A stretch of DNA of 32,538 nucleotides from a bacterium BMS3Bbin13 (GCA_002897735.1 BDTW01000057.1:1-32538), one strand, 5' to 3'; positions 25,325 through 32,449 are shown, counted from the first letter of the stretch. A program made the numbers and translations. The notes: a model not told the origin generated them from the sequence alone.

Positions 25325-25648
25325 ATGAGCGACAGCACGCTGAACGAGGACCTGCAGGAACTGAGCAGCGCGGAGGACTTCCTGGAATATTTCGGTATCG
25401 AATACGATCCGCGGGTCGTGCAGGTGAACCGCCTGCACGTACTGCAGCGCTTCCATGATTACCTGGCTCAAGCGAAAGACGCCGCGCCGGACGCCGAAGG
25501 TCACGGGCGAGAGGTATACGAGCGGTTGCTGAAACGGGCCTACCAAGACTTCGTGGAGTCGGACGCCCTGACCGAAAAGGTGTTTCGAGTATTCCGCATG
25601 CACGAACCCCGGACCGCCTTCATTCCGGTAGCATCGCTATTCAAATAG
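25325..25648 (+). CDS. nifW: Nitrogenase-stabilising protein NifW
   Basis: NifW binds the MoFe protein and protects or helps to mature it, notably under oxygen. The 107-aa sequence carries the family run SSAEDFLEYFGIEYDPRVVQ, then VNRLHVLQRFHDYL and FVESDALTEKVFRVF. ATG 25325 has GGAGG upstream. It lies 8 nt before nifZ, as in many nif clusters, and should be expressed from the nifV promoter. Confidence 0.94.
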   Translation: MSDSTLNEDLQELSSAEDFLEYFGIEYDPRVVQVNRLHVLQRFHDYLAQAKDAAPDAEGHGREVYERLLKRAYQDFVESDALTEKVFRVFRMHEPRTAFIPVASLFK

Positions 25649-25656
25649 GAACGATC

Positions 25657-26136
25657 GTGCCCCCCTGCTTCGACTACGGAGATCCGGTCCGGGTAGTTCG
25701 CAACGTGCGCAATGACGGCACCTATCCGGGACTGGACACCGGTGCGCCCCTGATCAGGCGGGGCAGCCTGGGTTTCGTGCACAACGTCGGAACCTTCCTG
25801 CAGGACCAAATCATCTATGCGGTTCACTTTCCCGATACGGGACGGGTGGTAGGTTGCCGCGAGGAAGAACTGATCCCGGCCGGGGCCGATTGGGTGCCGA
25901 CCCGCTTCGAGTCCCGAGACAAAGTGGAGGCGGCCCGGCGGCTCGCAATCGGCGGCGAGGTAGTGGCGGAACCCGGCACCGGCGGAGAGGTCGTTCGAGT
26001 ATTACGGGACGCCCCCGGAGGCCCGACCTACCACGTACGCTTCCCCGACCGTACGCTGCAAGTACCGGAAAGCGCCCTGCGAACCGGCGGCGGACAGGGC
26101 GACGTAGGAGACACCTCCGGGAAGGCGGGTCCGTAA
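25657..26136 (+). CDS. nifZ: Nitrogenase maturation protein NifZ
   Basis: NifZ assists the stepwise formation of the second P-cluster in the MoFe protein. The 159-aa protein starts with GTG at 25657 after TAGGAAC. It shows the family's N-terminal block FDYGDPVRVVRNVRNDGTYP, then RRGSLGFVHNVGTFLQDQII and the FPDTGRVVGCREEELI segment. A second, similar beta-rich block (EVVRVLRDAP onward, YHVRFPDRTLQV) repeats the pattern, so the protein is an internal duplication, longer than some relatives. It is the last nif gene here. Confidence 0.92.
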   Translation: MPPCFDYGDPVRVVRNVRNDGTYPGLDTGAPLIRRGSLGFVHNVGTFLQDQIIYAVHFPDTGRVVGCREEELIPAGADWVPTRFESRDKVEAARRLAIGGEVVAEPGTGGEVVRVLRDAPGGPTYHVRFPDRTLQVPESALRTGGGQGDVGDTSGKAGP

Positions 26137-26278
26137 CCGCGACGATCTCACACAGCCGCGCCCACAGAGCCGGCACCGGCCTGCCACCGCTTGCAGGCGG
26201 CGCCGGTTCGCCCCGGGCGGTCTCCGACGGAAACTTCAGCCCCGCATCCCGACCGCCGCCCTTCGCGCAACAATCGAC

Positions 26279-26297
26279 CGCGCGGTACAACCGCGCG
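26279..26297 (+). terminator. Hairpin downstream of nifZ, possible terminator
   Basis: CGCGCGGT-ACA-ACCGCGCG is a perfect 8-bp stem with a 3-nt loop, 142 nt after the nifZ stop, followed by ATTTATC and not by a clean T-run. It is the only strong hairpin before the cassette region and may end the nif transcript. Confidence 0.45.
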
Positions 26298-26632
26298 ATT
26301 TATCACTCACGCCCATGAATCCCCCCGCGCGCCCGTGGTCACCGGATTCGCGGCCCAGCGGTGCAGGGTCACCCCGCCTCTCGCGCGACTCAGCCCCAAA
26401 GCACCCCGGGATGACGCTTGACATAAAACGGGATGTGGCGCTTGATTCACTGAATGCTGAATGGAGCGCTGTCCGGCGCGGATACTGTAGTGGCGCACAC
26501 ACAACGCGCCGCACACCCGATCCGGCAGGCGGGATCCGGCCAGTCCATAGCCTCCTCAAAGCTCCTTTTGAAATTCCATTTCGGCTCCGTTTAATGCACA
26601 ACAAGTCCATGATTTTCTGGAAGCCGGATTCG
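26298..26632. other. Boundary between nif cluster and cassette region
   Basis: No gene is supported. Base composition shifts from very GC-rich to mixed across this stretch. A TTGACA at 26418-26423 is followed at 17 nt by CTTGAT, a poor -10, so a cassette promoter is possible but unproved. The final frame ending in TAA at 26636-26638 might be the last codons of a lost cassette gene. Confidence 0.35.
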
Positions 26633-26693
26633 CTATAACGCCGAAAAGCTCCATTTGCAATCGGACATTTCGGGCGCCGAATTATAGTTGCGC
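26633..26693 (+). other. Candidate degenerate attC site before the HEPN cassette
   Basis: CTATAAC (R''-like) is followed by GCCGAAA, paired with TTTCGG (26668-26673), and the stretch ends with GTTGCGC (R'-like, 26687-26693). The outer boxes match only at AAC/GTT. Supporting evidence is that GTTGCGCCCTAAG here is complementary (11 of 13) to CTAAGGGCACAAC at 27479-27491, as expected for the two ends of one cassette. Confidence 0.35.
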
Positions 26694-26704
26694 CCTAAGA
26701 GACT

Positions 26705-27514
26705 ATGAAAGAAGTTGACATACTGCCATTGACCGTAGATCTCGTCGGAAGTTTCTTTCGATCCTCCCGCGATGCCCTTGAACGCGCTCATCATGCGAAG
26801 TCGATCCAGCCAGCGATTCCTGAGGCAACCGGACTCAACATCTTCACGCATCGCAGAGGCGAAACACAGGCTTCTCTGGAGAGTCTGGTGTTCTCCTTCC
26901 TAACCATCGAGGCGACCATCAACTACACCTTCTTCCACCAACAAAGGTCCTCACATTCGACACCAATGGACGAATGGTTGCGAAACAAGTGGAAGCAGCA
27001 CCTCAGCGTCTATGATCGCTTCGTGCTACTCATTGCACACTACTCATCTGACTCCCCCGACAGACACCAGCGCATTGTCACACTCCTCCGGGAGTTCATC
27101 AGATTCCGCAACCGGATCGTGCATGCGCATCCCGAGGAATATGCTGCTCTGGTTGAGTCGGGTGACGAACCTGACCAAGTCCTTATCCACGATGTGGAAC
27201 GGGTGTCGCAGACGAAGGCTTTCCCGATGTCGGGACTTTCTGAAGAAATCGGAAGGATAGACAGTCACGACGCGGCTCGGGCATTCGAGGTCATGTTGAT
27301 CGTTGTTGCATTTCTTGATGAGCAGTTCGTTTCCGAACTGGAATTACCATGGCCAACAGGTGTTGCCGGTTCCAACCAGCAACGGGGCGTGAGCCCGGCA
27401 GGCATTCTTTTGGCAATGGATGTTCGTCAATACCCAAAGATCGACCTAGGCACGTTCGTCCCGGAAGTGATCGTAAACCTAAGGGCACAACAAGAACCTG
27501 AACGCGACAAGTGA
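26705..27514 (+). CDS. HEPN-like protein, possible RNase effector
   Basis: The 269-aa protein is not a family I can name. It is helical and contains RFRNRIVHAHPEEY, i.e. R135-N-R-I-V-H140, the RX4H motif of HEPN domains; many of these are RNases in toxin, abortive-infection and CRISPR proteins. A second conserved-looking feature is the upstream Phe/Glu-rich helix LESLVFSFLTIEATINYTFF. No signal peptide or membrane helix is seen. GC content is clearly lower than in the nif genes. It sits alone in an apparent cassette, 78 nt before a STAND gene that also carries a HEPN-type motif, so the two may act together. Start ATG 26705 has only a weak AAGAG site. Confidence 0.6.
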   Translation: MKEVDILPLTVDLVGSFFRSSRDALERAHHAKSIQPAIPEATGLNIFTHRRGETQASLESLVFSFLTIEATINYTFFHQQRSSHSTPMDEWLRNKWKQHLSVYDRFVLLIAHYSSDSPDRHQRIVTLLREFIRFRNRIVHAHPEEYAALVESGDEPDQVLIHDVERVSQTKAFPMSGLSEEIGRIDSHDAARAFEVMLIVVAFLDEQFVSELELPWPTGVAGSNQQRGVSPAGILLAMDVRQYPKIDLGTFVPEVIVNLRAQQEPERDK

Positions 27515-27565
27515 AGGCCGCCGCAGCCGGCGTCCTCCCCTTGCGCGTTAGGTTAGTCGCTGGGC
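27485..27565 (+). other. Candidate attC site between HEPN and STAND cassettes
   Basis: The core 27496-27553 folds into a long imperfect hairpin: ACCT-G-AACGCG-A-CAAG on the left pairs with CTTG-CGCG-TTAGGT on the right, leaving an extrahelical G and A on one strand as attC sites do. Outer boxes are GCACAAC (27485-27491) and GCTGGGC (27559-27565). GCTGGGCGTCAC is complementary (11 of 12) to the start of the next attC (GTGACGCCCA plus AC). The exact limits, and whether GTTAGGT at 27547 is the true R' box, are uncertain. Confidence 0.5.
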
Positions 27566-27592
27566 GTCACTTTTACTCTGCAGGAGACTTGA

Positions 27593-30211
27593 ATGATGAA
27601 GGCAGGCCCCCTTCTTGAGCAAATGCAAGTTCGCCTCGCTTTCGACAAGGAAGAGGGCGATATTGCGTACTTCTATGCGTTGCTTTTTCAACTTGAGTAC
27701 CTAACGAAGCTAGTAGTCTCCGGAGTCGTGGCCTGCTTGGGTGAAGATGCTGATAGGAGTAGGTACTCACTGGAATACGAACTCGTGCGTGCTGACTCAA
27801 TAGGTGATTGGGTAACGTCACTCAATTCGGTTCTGACGGGGCCGGCCGCGCAATTTTTCATCCCGAAAGCGACCCACATAACGCGTGATTTAACGGAACG
27901 AGTACCCGAAGGTGACTGGAGATATCATGCCGTCTCAAAAATTTCCGAGGTGGCACTGAGGTTTGGGCTTGATGCAAAAATAGGGAACAGAGTCGCACTT
28001 CGTCAGTTCTTCGAATTTGCTGCTGGAATTCGGAACCGAACTCGTGGTCATGGTGCGGTTACGAGCAACGAATGCAACGCAGTGTGTCCTGCACTTGAAG
28101 ACGCCATGAATGCGATCGTCAGCAATCTCCGGCTCTTCAAGCATGACTGGGCTCACATCCATAGGAATCTATCTGGGAAATACCGAGTCTCCCCACTACT
28201 CGGTGGGTGTGCAGACTTCGCATACCTTAAGAGCACTAAGGAGGAAGGGATCCAGAATGGCGTTTATGTGAGCATAGACGGCCTACATTTGCTTCCGTTT
28301 ATTTACAGTAATGTAGGGATTGATGACATTCTGGTTCCGAATGGAAACTTCAAGTCAAAAGAATTTGAAGTTCTTTCATTCATTACGAATGAAGTAGCAA
28401 GAAAGAATGGATCATCGTGGTCAATCCCTCCGGGCAGGCTTCCTCCCAGTCATACCGAGGGACGAAATTGTCTCGACCAACTGGGCAACACCTTTACAAA
28501 CCTGCCAGAGCAGCCTACGGGTCACATCGCAAGAGAACGGCTAGAAAGCAAATTATTGGAGGAACTCCTAAAACTGGATCGTCACCCTATCATAGCGCTC
28601 ACTGGAACAGGTGGGATCGGAAAAACTACGCTTACACTTGCAGTAGTTGAATCTCTTGCAAAATCTGCGGATTGCCCTTACGAGGTAATTCTATGGATGA
28701 GTTCGCGGGACGTCGATCTTCTCGATTCGGGGCCCAAGCCAGTAAATCCCAAGGTCGTTACAAAGATCTCGATTTCTAGATTTGCCGCCGAACTCCTTGA
28801 GCCTCAGGAACAAAAAGGTAAGGGTTTCGATCCCCAATCATATTTCGAAAATTGCTTGGCCAAAGGTGCGGCAGGTAAAACTTTATTCATTCTTGACAAC
28901 TTTGAAACAGTCGAAAATCCGGCTGAGGTTTTTCAATGGATCGATACACATATTCGCCATCCGAATAAGGTGCTAATTACGACGCGATTCAGAGATTTCC
29001 ATGGTGACTATCCTATCGAGATCGGCGGAATGACTGATTCGGAAGCTAACCTACTCGTTAATCAAGAGGCGAAGAGGCTCGGAGTCTTGGAGCTGATGTC
29101 GGGAGACTACACGCGTAAATTGATAGAAGAGTCCGACGGACATCCTTACGTGATAAAGATTCTGTTGGGTCAGGTAGCGAAAGAGCGACGCGCGGTCAAA
29201 CCCGAACGAATTATTGCGAACGAAGACCAGCTACTCGTTGCGCTATTTGAAAGGACGTTCGAAGGGCTCAGTCCAGCCGGCCAGCGGGTTTTCTTGTTGC
29301 TTTCTAGCTGGCGGGCCTTTGTTCCGGCGATTGCCGTTGAGGCTGTCGCGCTTAGGCCAGCGAATGAGCGATTCAACGTCCTTGGCGCGATTGATGAGCT
29401 CCGGAGGTATTCATTTATTGAAGTTATTAGCGAATCAGAAGATGAGTCTTTCGTCGGGGTTCCTCTGGCAGCTGCGAGTTTTGGGCGAAGAAAACTGGAA
29501 GTCAGCTCGTTCAAAGTTGCAGTCGAACAGGATCGGAAGATTCTAATGGAGTTTGGTGCTGGTAACCGCGAATCTTCACGGCAAGGAGTCATGCCAAGAA
29601 TCGACAGGTTGGTGGGGGTAGCGGCCGCGCGAGCTAGCGATAATCCTAAAGCGTTGAAGGAGTTTTTGCCAATTCTCGAGTATCTAGCATCCAGGATCCC
29701 GAAAGCGTACTTGCGGATTGCAAGACTTCTTAATGAATCCGCTGACGGTGCGGCGGACCCGGAGCGAGTAAAGGGATATTTGCGCCGGTATCTTGAGAGT
29801 TCTGATACGAGCGAAATTGAAATGGTCTGGTTTTGGTTGGCAGACCTTTGTCATTCTACTGATGATGCCATTGGAGAAGTTCACGCCCTAGGAGAGGTTG
29901 CAATGCTCCCAACGGCGACTTCGGAAACAATTGGCATTGTCGCGAATCGGATCAATAACAAGCTGCGTGATCTAAAAGTCCGTGGGGTTGAAGATTCCTG
30001 GTCAGATGAGGTGCAACAGCTCATTGAAAGGGTTGCGGAGGAAATGCGTCGACATCTGCCGGATTTAGATGCTACCGACTGTTCAAGACTTGCGTGGTTG
30101 TATTTGAACATAGGAAACGCAGATCGGGCTCGCGATATTGCAAAAGTAGGAGTTGAAAAGGATTCCGCTCATGAGCATTGTTTGCGACTCATTGAACGGC
30201 TAGAGCTATAA
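27593..30211 (+). CDS. STAND NTPase (NB-ARC type) with N-terminal HEPN-like motif
   Basis: An 872-aa signal-transducing ATPase. Residues 1-300 form an unfamiliar sensor/effector region with RNRTRGHG (R147 to H153, RX5H), a HEPN-type signature. The NB-ARC core follows: Walker A TGTGGIGKTT (K344), Walker B LFILDNFE (D435), the ITTR sensor (R465) and GHPYVIKILLG in place of GLPL. After about residue 550 come a winged-helix-like part (LSPAGQRVFLLLSSWRAF) and a helical TPR-like tail (DCSRLAWLYLNIGNADRARD). Such plans belong to anti-phage STAND proteins (Avs-like), where target sensing releases an effector; that role is inference. ATG 27593 follows AGGAG; a second ATG is adjacent. The codons are AT-richer than those of the chromosomal core. 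Confidence 0.8.
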   Translation: MMKAGPLLEQMQVRLAFDKEEGDIAYFYALLFQLEYLTKLVVSGVVACLGEDADRSRYSLEYELVRADSIGDWVTSLNSVLTGPAAQFFIPKATHITRDLTERVPEGDWRYHAVSKISEVALRFGLDAKIGNRVALRQFFEFAAGIRNRTRGHGAVTSNECNAVCPALEDAMNAIVSNLRLFKHDWAHIHRNLSGKYRVSPLLGGCADFAYLKSTKEEGIQNGVYVSIDGLHLLPFIYSNVGIDDILVPNGNFKSKEFEVLSFITNEVARKNGSSWSIPPGRLPPSHTEGRNCLDQLGNTFTNLPEQPTGHIARERLESKLLEELLKLDRHPIIALTGTGGIGKTTLTLAVVESLAKSADCPYEVILWMSSRDVDLLDSGPKPVNPKVVTKISISRFAAELLEPQEQKGKGFDPQSYFENCLAKGAAGKTLFILDNFETVENPAEVFQWIDTHIRHPNKVLITTRFRDFHGDYPIEIGGMTDSEANLLVNQEAKRLGVLELMSGDYTRKLIEESDGHPYVIKILLGQVAKERRAVKPERIIANEDQLLVALFERTFEGLSPAGQRVFLLLSSWRAFVPAIAVEAVALRPANERFNVLGAIDELRRYSFIEVISESEDESFVGVPLAAASFGRRKLEVSSFKVAVEQDRKILMEFGAGNRESSRQGVMPRIDRLVGVAAARASDNPKALKEFLPILEYLASRIPKAYLRIARLLNESADGAADPERVKGYLRRYLESSDTSEIEMVWFWLADLCHSTDDAIGEVHALGEVAMLPTATSETIGIVANRINNKLRDLKVRGVEDSWSDEVQQLIERVAEEMRRHLPDLDATDCSRLAWLYLNIGNADRARDIAKVGVEKDSAHEHCLRLIERLEL

Positions 30212-30222
30212 CGCTTGTGATG

Positions 30223-30232
30223 GTGACGCCCA
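30223..30232 (+). other. Left piece of a split attC (R'' box interrupted by intron)
   Basis: GTGACGCCCA stands immediately before the bottom-strand intron. Joined to ACAAGGCG at 31289 it becomes GTGACGCCCAACAAGGCG, carrying the R'' box GCCCAAC. Its complement GCTGGGCGTCAC begins the STAND cassette at 27559. Confidence 0.75.
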
Positions 30233-30325
30233 ATCGGGTAATGGCGGAGGTTTAGCCCGCCCTCCCACACCGCCTGGCATGCGGGTCCGCACCAGGCGGT
30301 TCACGAGAAGGGAGGACACGAGGGG

Positions 30326-30614
30326 TCAGGCATCGCCATGGGCCTTCATTCACATAGTGCGGATATCGATCAGCCCCTGGCTCTTCAGCCACTCATTGGT
30401 CATCCCGGATTGTGTCGCCGGCGTCTGCGACAGGTGCCGGCAGCTCTTGCTGCTGAGTGGCGTCAGGATCGCGTGGCGTCTGCTCGTTCCTAGGGCCGGC
30501 AGGTTGCGTACCTTAGTTCGCGTTCTGCGCCACTGTTTCCAGTAACACATGCGAATGCGGCGGCGCAGCCACTGATCGAGTTCCGAAATAGCATCCACAC
30601 GCCCGCGTCCGAAC
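30326..30614 (-). pseudogene. ltrA: C-terminal remnant of group II intron maturase
   Basis: The minus-strand frame reads ISELDQWLRRRIRMCYWKQW, then RRTRTKVRNLPALGTSRRHA, then GMTNEWLKSQGLIDIRTM: the X/maturase domain end of intron reverse transcriptases. The final codons carry a nonsense change (TGA at 30352-30350 where relatives have Trp), followed in frame by MKAHGDA and the original-looking stop at 30328-30326. Everything upstream, including the reverse transcriptase and its YADD box, is absent, cut at about 30615 by a foreign repeat. It is non-functional. Confidence 0.85.
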
Positions 30615-30680
30615 GAATTCTGGGACAGCGTACCTAATCTGTGCCTGTCTGTTATGTGATTACGGTGATCCGCGGACCGG
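30615..30680 (+). repeat. 66-bp direct repeat, copy 1
   Basis: It begins GAATTCTGGGACAGC and ends ATCCGCGGACCGG, and matches 32263-32328 at about 60 of 66 positions. Its first 17-20 nt also recur inverted at 30747-30765 (minus strand TTCCGGGGACAGTATACCC), so 30618-30765 is a 148-bp unit with terminal inverted repeats, like a small non-autonomous element. The GGGGACAG...TAC motif resembles ends I associate with IS200/Y1-type transposases; that link is recall, not proof. Confidence 0.6.
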
Positions 30681-30896
30681 CCTCGGCCTCTCCTTGAACG
30701 ACTGCAAACGCCGGCGCGATCCGGCGAGCTGGTGACAATCACAAATGGGTATACTGTCCCCGGAACACCTACCGGATCACCCTCAAGGGTGAGTCGACGC
30801 GCAAACATCGGGGCAGAAACTTGACCGCAACCACCCCCGGCGAGTAACAATACAGGCCCGCGTCGCTTTGCTCCGACTGCCCCGGCCTAATCACCG

Positions 30897-30975
30897 TGGA
30901 ACCGGTGTCCGAATGCGTCTGGAATTTCTGGCCGGATGCCGCTGGAACCGGTGGCCGAATCACGTGGAATGCGCA
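30897..30975 (+). repeat. Tandem 22-23-bp repeats, probably an IS21-type end
   Basis: Units starting TGGAA occur at 30897, 30920, 30943 and 30965 (spacings 23, 23, 22), with a consensus near TGGAACCGGTGTCCGAATGCG. Serial sites of this kind at element ends bind IS21-family transposases. No istA or istB remains beside them. They lie inside the group II intron, between domain I and the maturase remnant. Confidence 0.5.
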
Positions 30976-31288
30976 CTCAGTCCGGCTCCCGCATGCCGGG
31001 AAGATCTCCCCGAATAAGAACATGAACTGTCCGTGCACAACCGCCGCATTCACCCTGTCCCCCGCACCGGTTGGGATTCGTCATCTTGTGCTGACTCGCC
31101 CGGGGACTGGGCCTTATATGCGATTTCTGTCCGTCGTCTCGCACTTTTGCGCTCAGGCTTCCTTCGAACATCCCCTCACGGGTTTGCCCTTGCGTCGGCT
31201 AGTAGTTACATTGGTCCAAATTCCAGACACTACAGGTGCTCCTACAGGGGACTCTCACCCCATCAGTTCATGCCCATGTCGGGCGTAC

Positions 31289-31346
31289 ACAAGGCGCTCC
31301 GCCAGCCGACGCCAAAAAGCGGCGCGGCTAAGCGGGGTCGTTGGGC
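31289..31346 (+). other. Right piece of the split attC, before the Cas4-like cassette
   Basis: The sequence runs from ACAAGGCG to the R' box GTTGGGC (31340-31346). Inside, GCCAGCCGACGCC pairs with GGCGCGGCTAAGC and leaves an unpaired A, a standard attC feature. Together with 30228-30232 it makes a 63-nt attC with exactly complementary R'' (GCCCAAC) and R' (GTTGGGC). Confidence 0.8.
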
Positions 31347-31353
31347 GCAGACA

Positions 31354-32166
31354 ATGATTAGCAAAGGCTTACCATCAAAGCCACTTACCAAGCAGTCGCT
31401 TACGAAGCTTCTGCGTGCGGAGAAGAAAAGGCGAGGAATACCGCAATCACAGTTAGTCTTTGTCGGGATACACAATATCGCACAATGGTGGTGGTGCGGT
31501 ATGTATTCAGTGCTGAAGAGTCAAAGAAATGAACTCGAATTCTTTGCCACCTATCTGGCTGATCGCGTTTCTCTAGCGCTCTCGCTCGATCAAGTTGACA
31601 CAATACCTACGGCTGCATTTGAATTGCTCGAAGTAGGCGCCGGCCTAACCTTGGCTGATCTAGAGCTACACACAAAGTCGTCGACTCAGGCACAATCGCA
31701 AGACATAGTAGCCGATTTAATTTCCATATCCCCAGCCATTGATAAATACGAGAATGGTCTGGCTGTAGAAATGGCTCAGGCTGAGCGTTATCCTAAGCTT
31801 CGGTGGTCTTTTCAGTGGAATGATTTTGTTTTGATCGGCATTCCGGATGGGATCACAAAGAAGATTGTATATGAGTTTAAGGCCTCATCAAATGAGCATT
31901 TCTTCAGGACTGCGGCGCGCCCAATTGCGAACACACAGGCTGATCTGTACGGCTTGTTCTTTGGTCGAAACGAAAAGCGCGTTCAAGTCTATATACGCGA
32001 AACTGGGGAGGTGATTACATTGGAAGGGCCTATTGACAAAGATCGGGCAATATCAACCTTGCGTAAGTTTGCTTCCGTGGTTGCCGGCAGCCTACCGATG
32101 GCGCCGAAACCCTTTAAGTGCGTGTCTTGTGAAGAGCGTGATGCCTGCACAATTCGAGCACGTTAG
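31354..32166 (+). CDS. Solitary Cas4-like Fe-S exonuclease (PD-(D/E)xK)
   Basis: A 270-aa protein with the Cas4/RecB-nuclease plan. One N-terminal Cys (C48 in WWWCGMYS) and three C-terminal ones (C256, C259, C265 in CVSCEERDAC) make the four ligands of a [4Fe-4S] cluster. The nuclease core has D165 in IGIPDG, E174 and K176 in YEFKAS, and a QxxxY motif in TQADLYGLF. It should degrade or trim single DNA strands. No cas1, cas2 or repeat array is present, so it is not an ordinary CRISPR adaptation gene. The ATG at 31354 is 8 nt after the attC R' box; the open frame upstream to 31033 is intron and attC DNA, not coding. No strong ribosome site is seen. It is AT-richer than the core genome. Confidence 0.85.
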   Translation: MISKGLPSKPLTKQSLTKLLRAEKKRRGIPQSQLVFVGIHNIAQWWWCGMYSVLKSQRNELEFFATYLADRVSLALSLDQVDTIPTAAFELLEVGAGLTLADLELHTKSSTQAQSQDIVADLISISPAIDKYENGLAVEMAQAERYPKLRWSFQWNDFVLIGIPDGITKKIVYEFKASSNEHFFRTAARPIANTQADLYGLFFGRNEKRVQVYIRETGEVITLEGPIDKDRAISTLRKFASVVAGSLPMAPKPFKCVSCEERDACTIRAR

Positions 32167-32202
32167 GATAATCATGCCTTATTCGTTACTCCAAGTCGCT
32201 GC

Positions 32203-32263
32203 GCCCAACAAGGCGCACCAGCCGACCACTCAACCGCTACGCGGTTTCGTGTCGGCTGGTGCG
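32203..32263 (+). other. attC after the Cas4-like cassette, missing its R' box
   Basis: R'' GCCCAAC (32203-32209), then AAGGCGCACCAGCCGAC, a loop with CCGCTACGCGG, and GTCGGCTGGTGCG (32251-32263), which pairs with CGCACCAGCCGAC. A final GTTGGGC should follow but GAATTCGGGGACAGC begins instead, so another element has replaced the R' end. CTGCGCCCAAC (32199-32209) is the exact complement of GTTGGGCGCAG (31340-31350). Confidence 0.8.
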
Positions 32264-32328
32264 AATTCGGGGACAGCACACCTAATCCGTGCCTGTCTGT
32301 TATGCGATTACGGTGATCCGCGGACCGG
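32263..32328 (+). repeat. 66-bp direct repeat, copy 2
   Basis: This is the second copy of the sequence at 30615-30680 (GAATTCGGGGACAGC ... CCGCGGACCGG). It follows the truncated attC directly. The pair flanks the right half of the intron and the whole Cas4-like cassette, so recombination between the copies would delete 1.65 kb containing that cassette. Confidence 0.65.
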
Positions 32329-32449
32329 TGTTACGTCCCGCCCTATTTTCACCACTTCATTCCGACCTATTTGAGGTGAGATAAGCGAGGTTATCCCACG
32401 CTCTTTCGGGGAGGACTGATGCCTTCAAGAGCGTGGGACGAGAGTGGTG
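32329..32449. other. Insertion-sequence tail without a gene
   Basis: Minus-strand wording GGTCGGAATGAAGTGG and a nearby hairpin with arms CCCACGCTCTT and AAGAGCGTGGG (32396-32438) suggest the downstream end of an insertion sequence whose transposase ends at 32450. No ORF is supported. Confidence 0.4.

Larger units (their letters stand above)
30233..31288 (-). mobile_element. Degenerate group II intron inserted in an attC (class C-attC type)
   Basis: Read on the minus strand, the element starts GTACGCCCGACATGGGC and shows domain-I blocks (GGGGTGAGAGTCCCC, AGCCGACGCAAGGG, GTGAGGGGATGTTCGAAGG). Near the other end is a domain-V hairpin (30302-30262: ACCGCCTGG pairing with CCAGGCGGT under a GCGGACCCGC tip), a domain-VI-like stem and the 3' end TACCCGAT. 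The exon junction on the bottom strand is CGCCTTGT / TGGGCG, matching the TTGT target of class C-attC introns. Excision restores a perfect attC. A full intron would be about 1.9-2 kb; this one is 1,056 bp because most of its reverse transcriptase is replaced by insertion debris. It could splice only if supplied with maturase. Confidence 0.85.

Noticed and set aside
26418-26446. TTGACA-N17-CTTGAT as the cassette promoter
   Set aside because: The -10 matches consensus at only three positions and no integrase or attI is visible to support a Pc promoter.
31033-31353. In-frame N-terminal extension of the Cas4-like ORF
   Set aside because: These codons lie in the 5' domain of the bottom-strand group II intron and in the attC; the cassette ORF can only begin after the R' box, at 31354.
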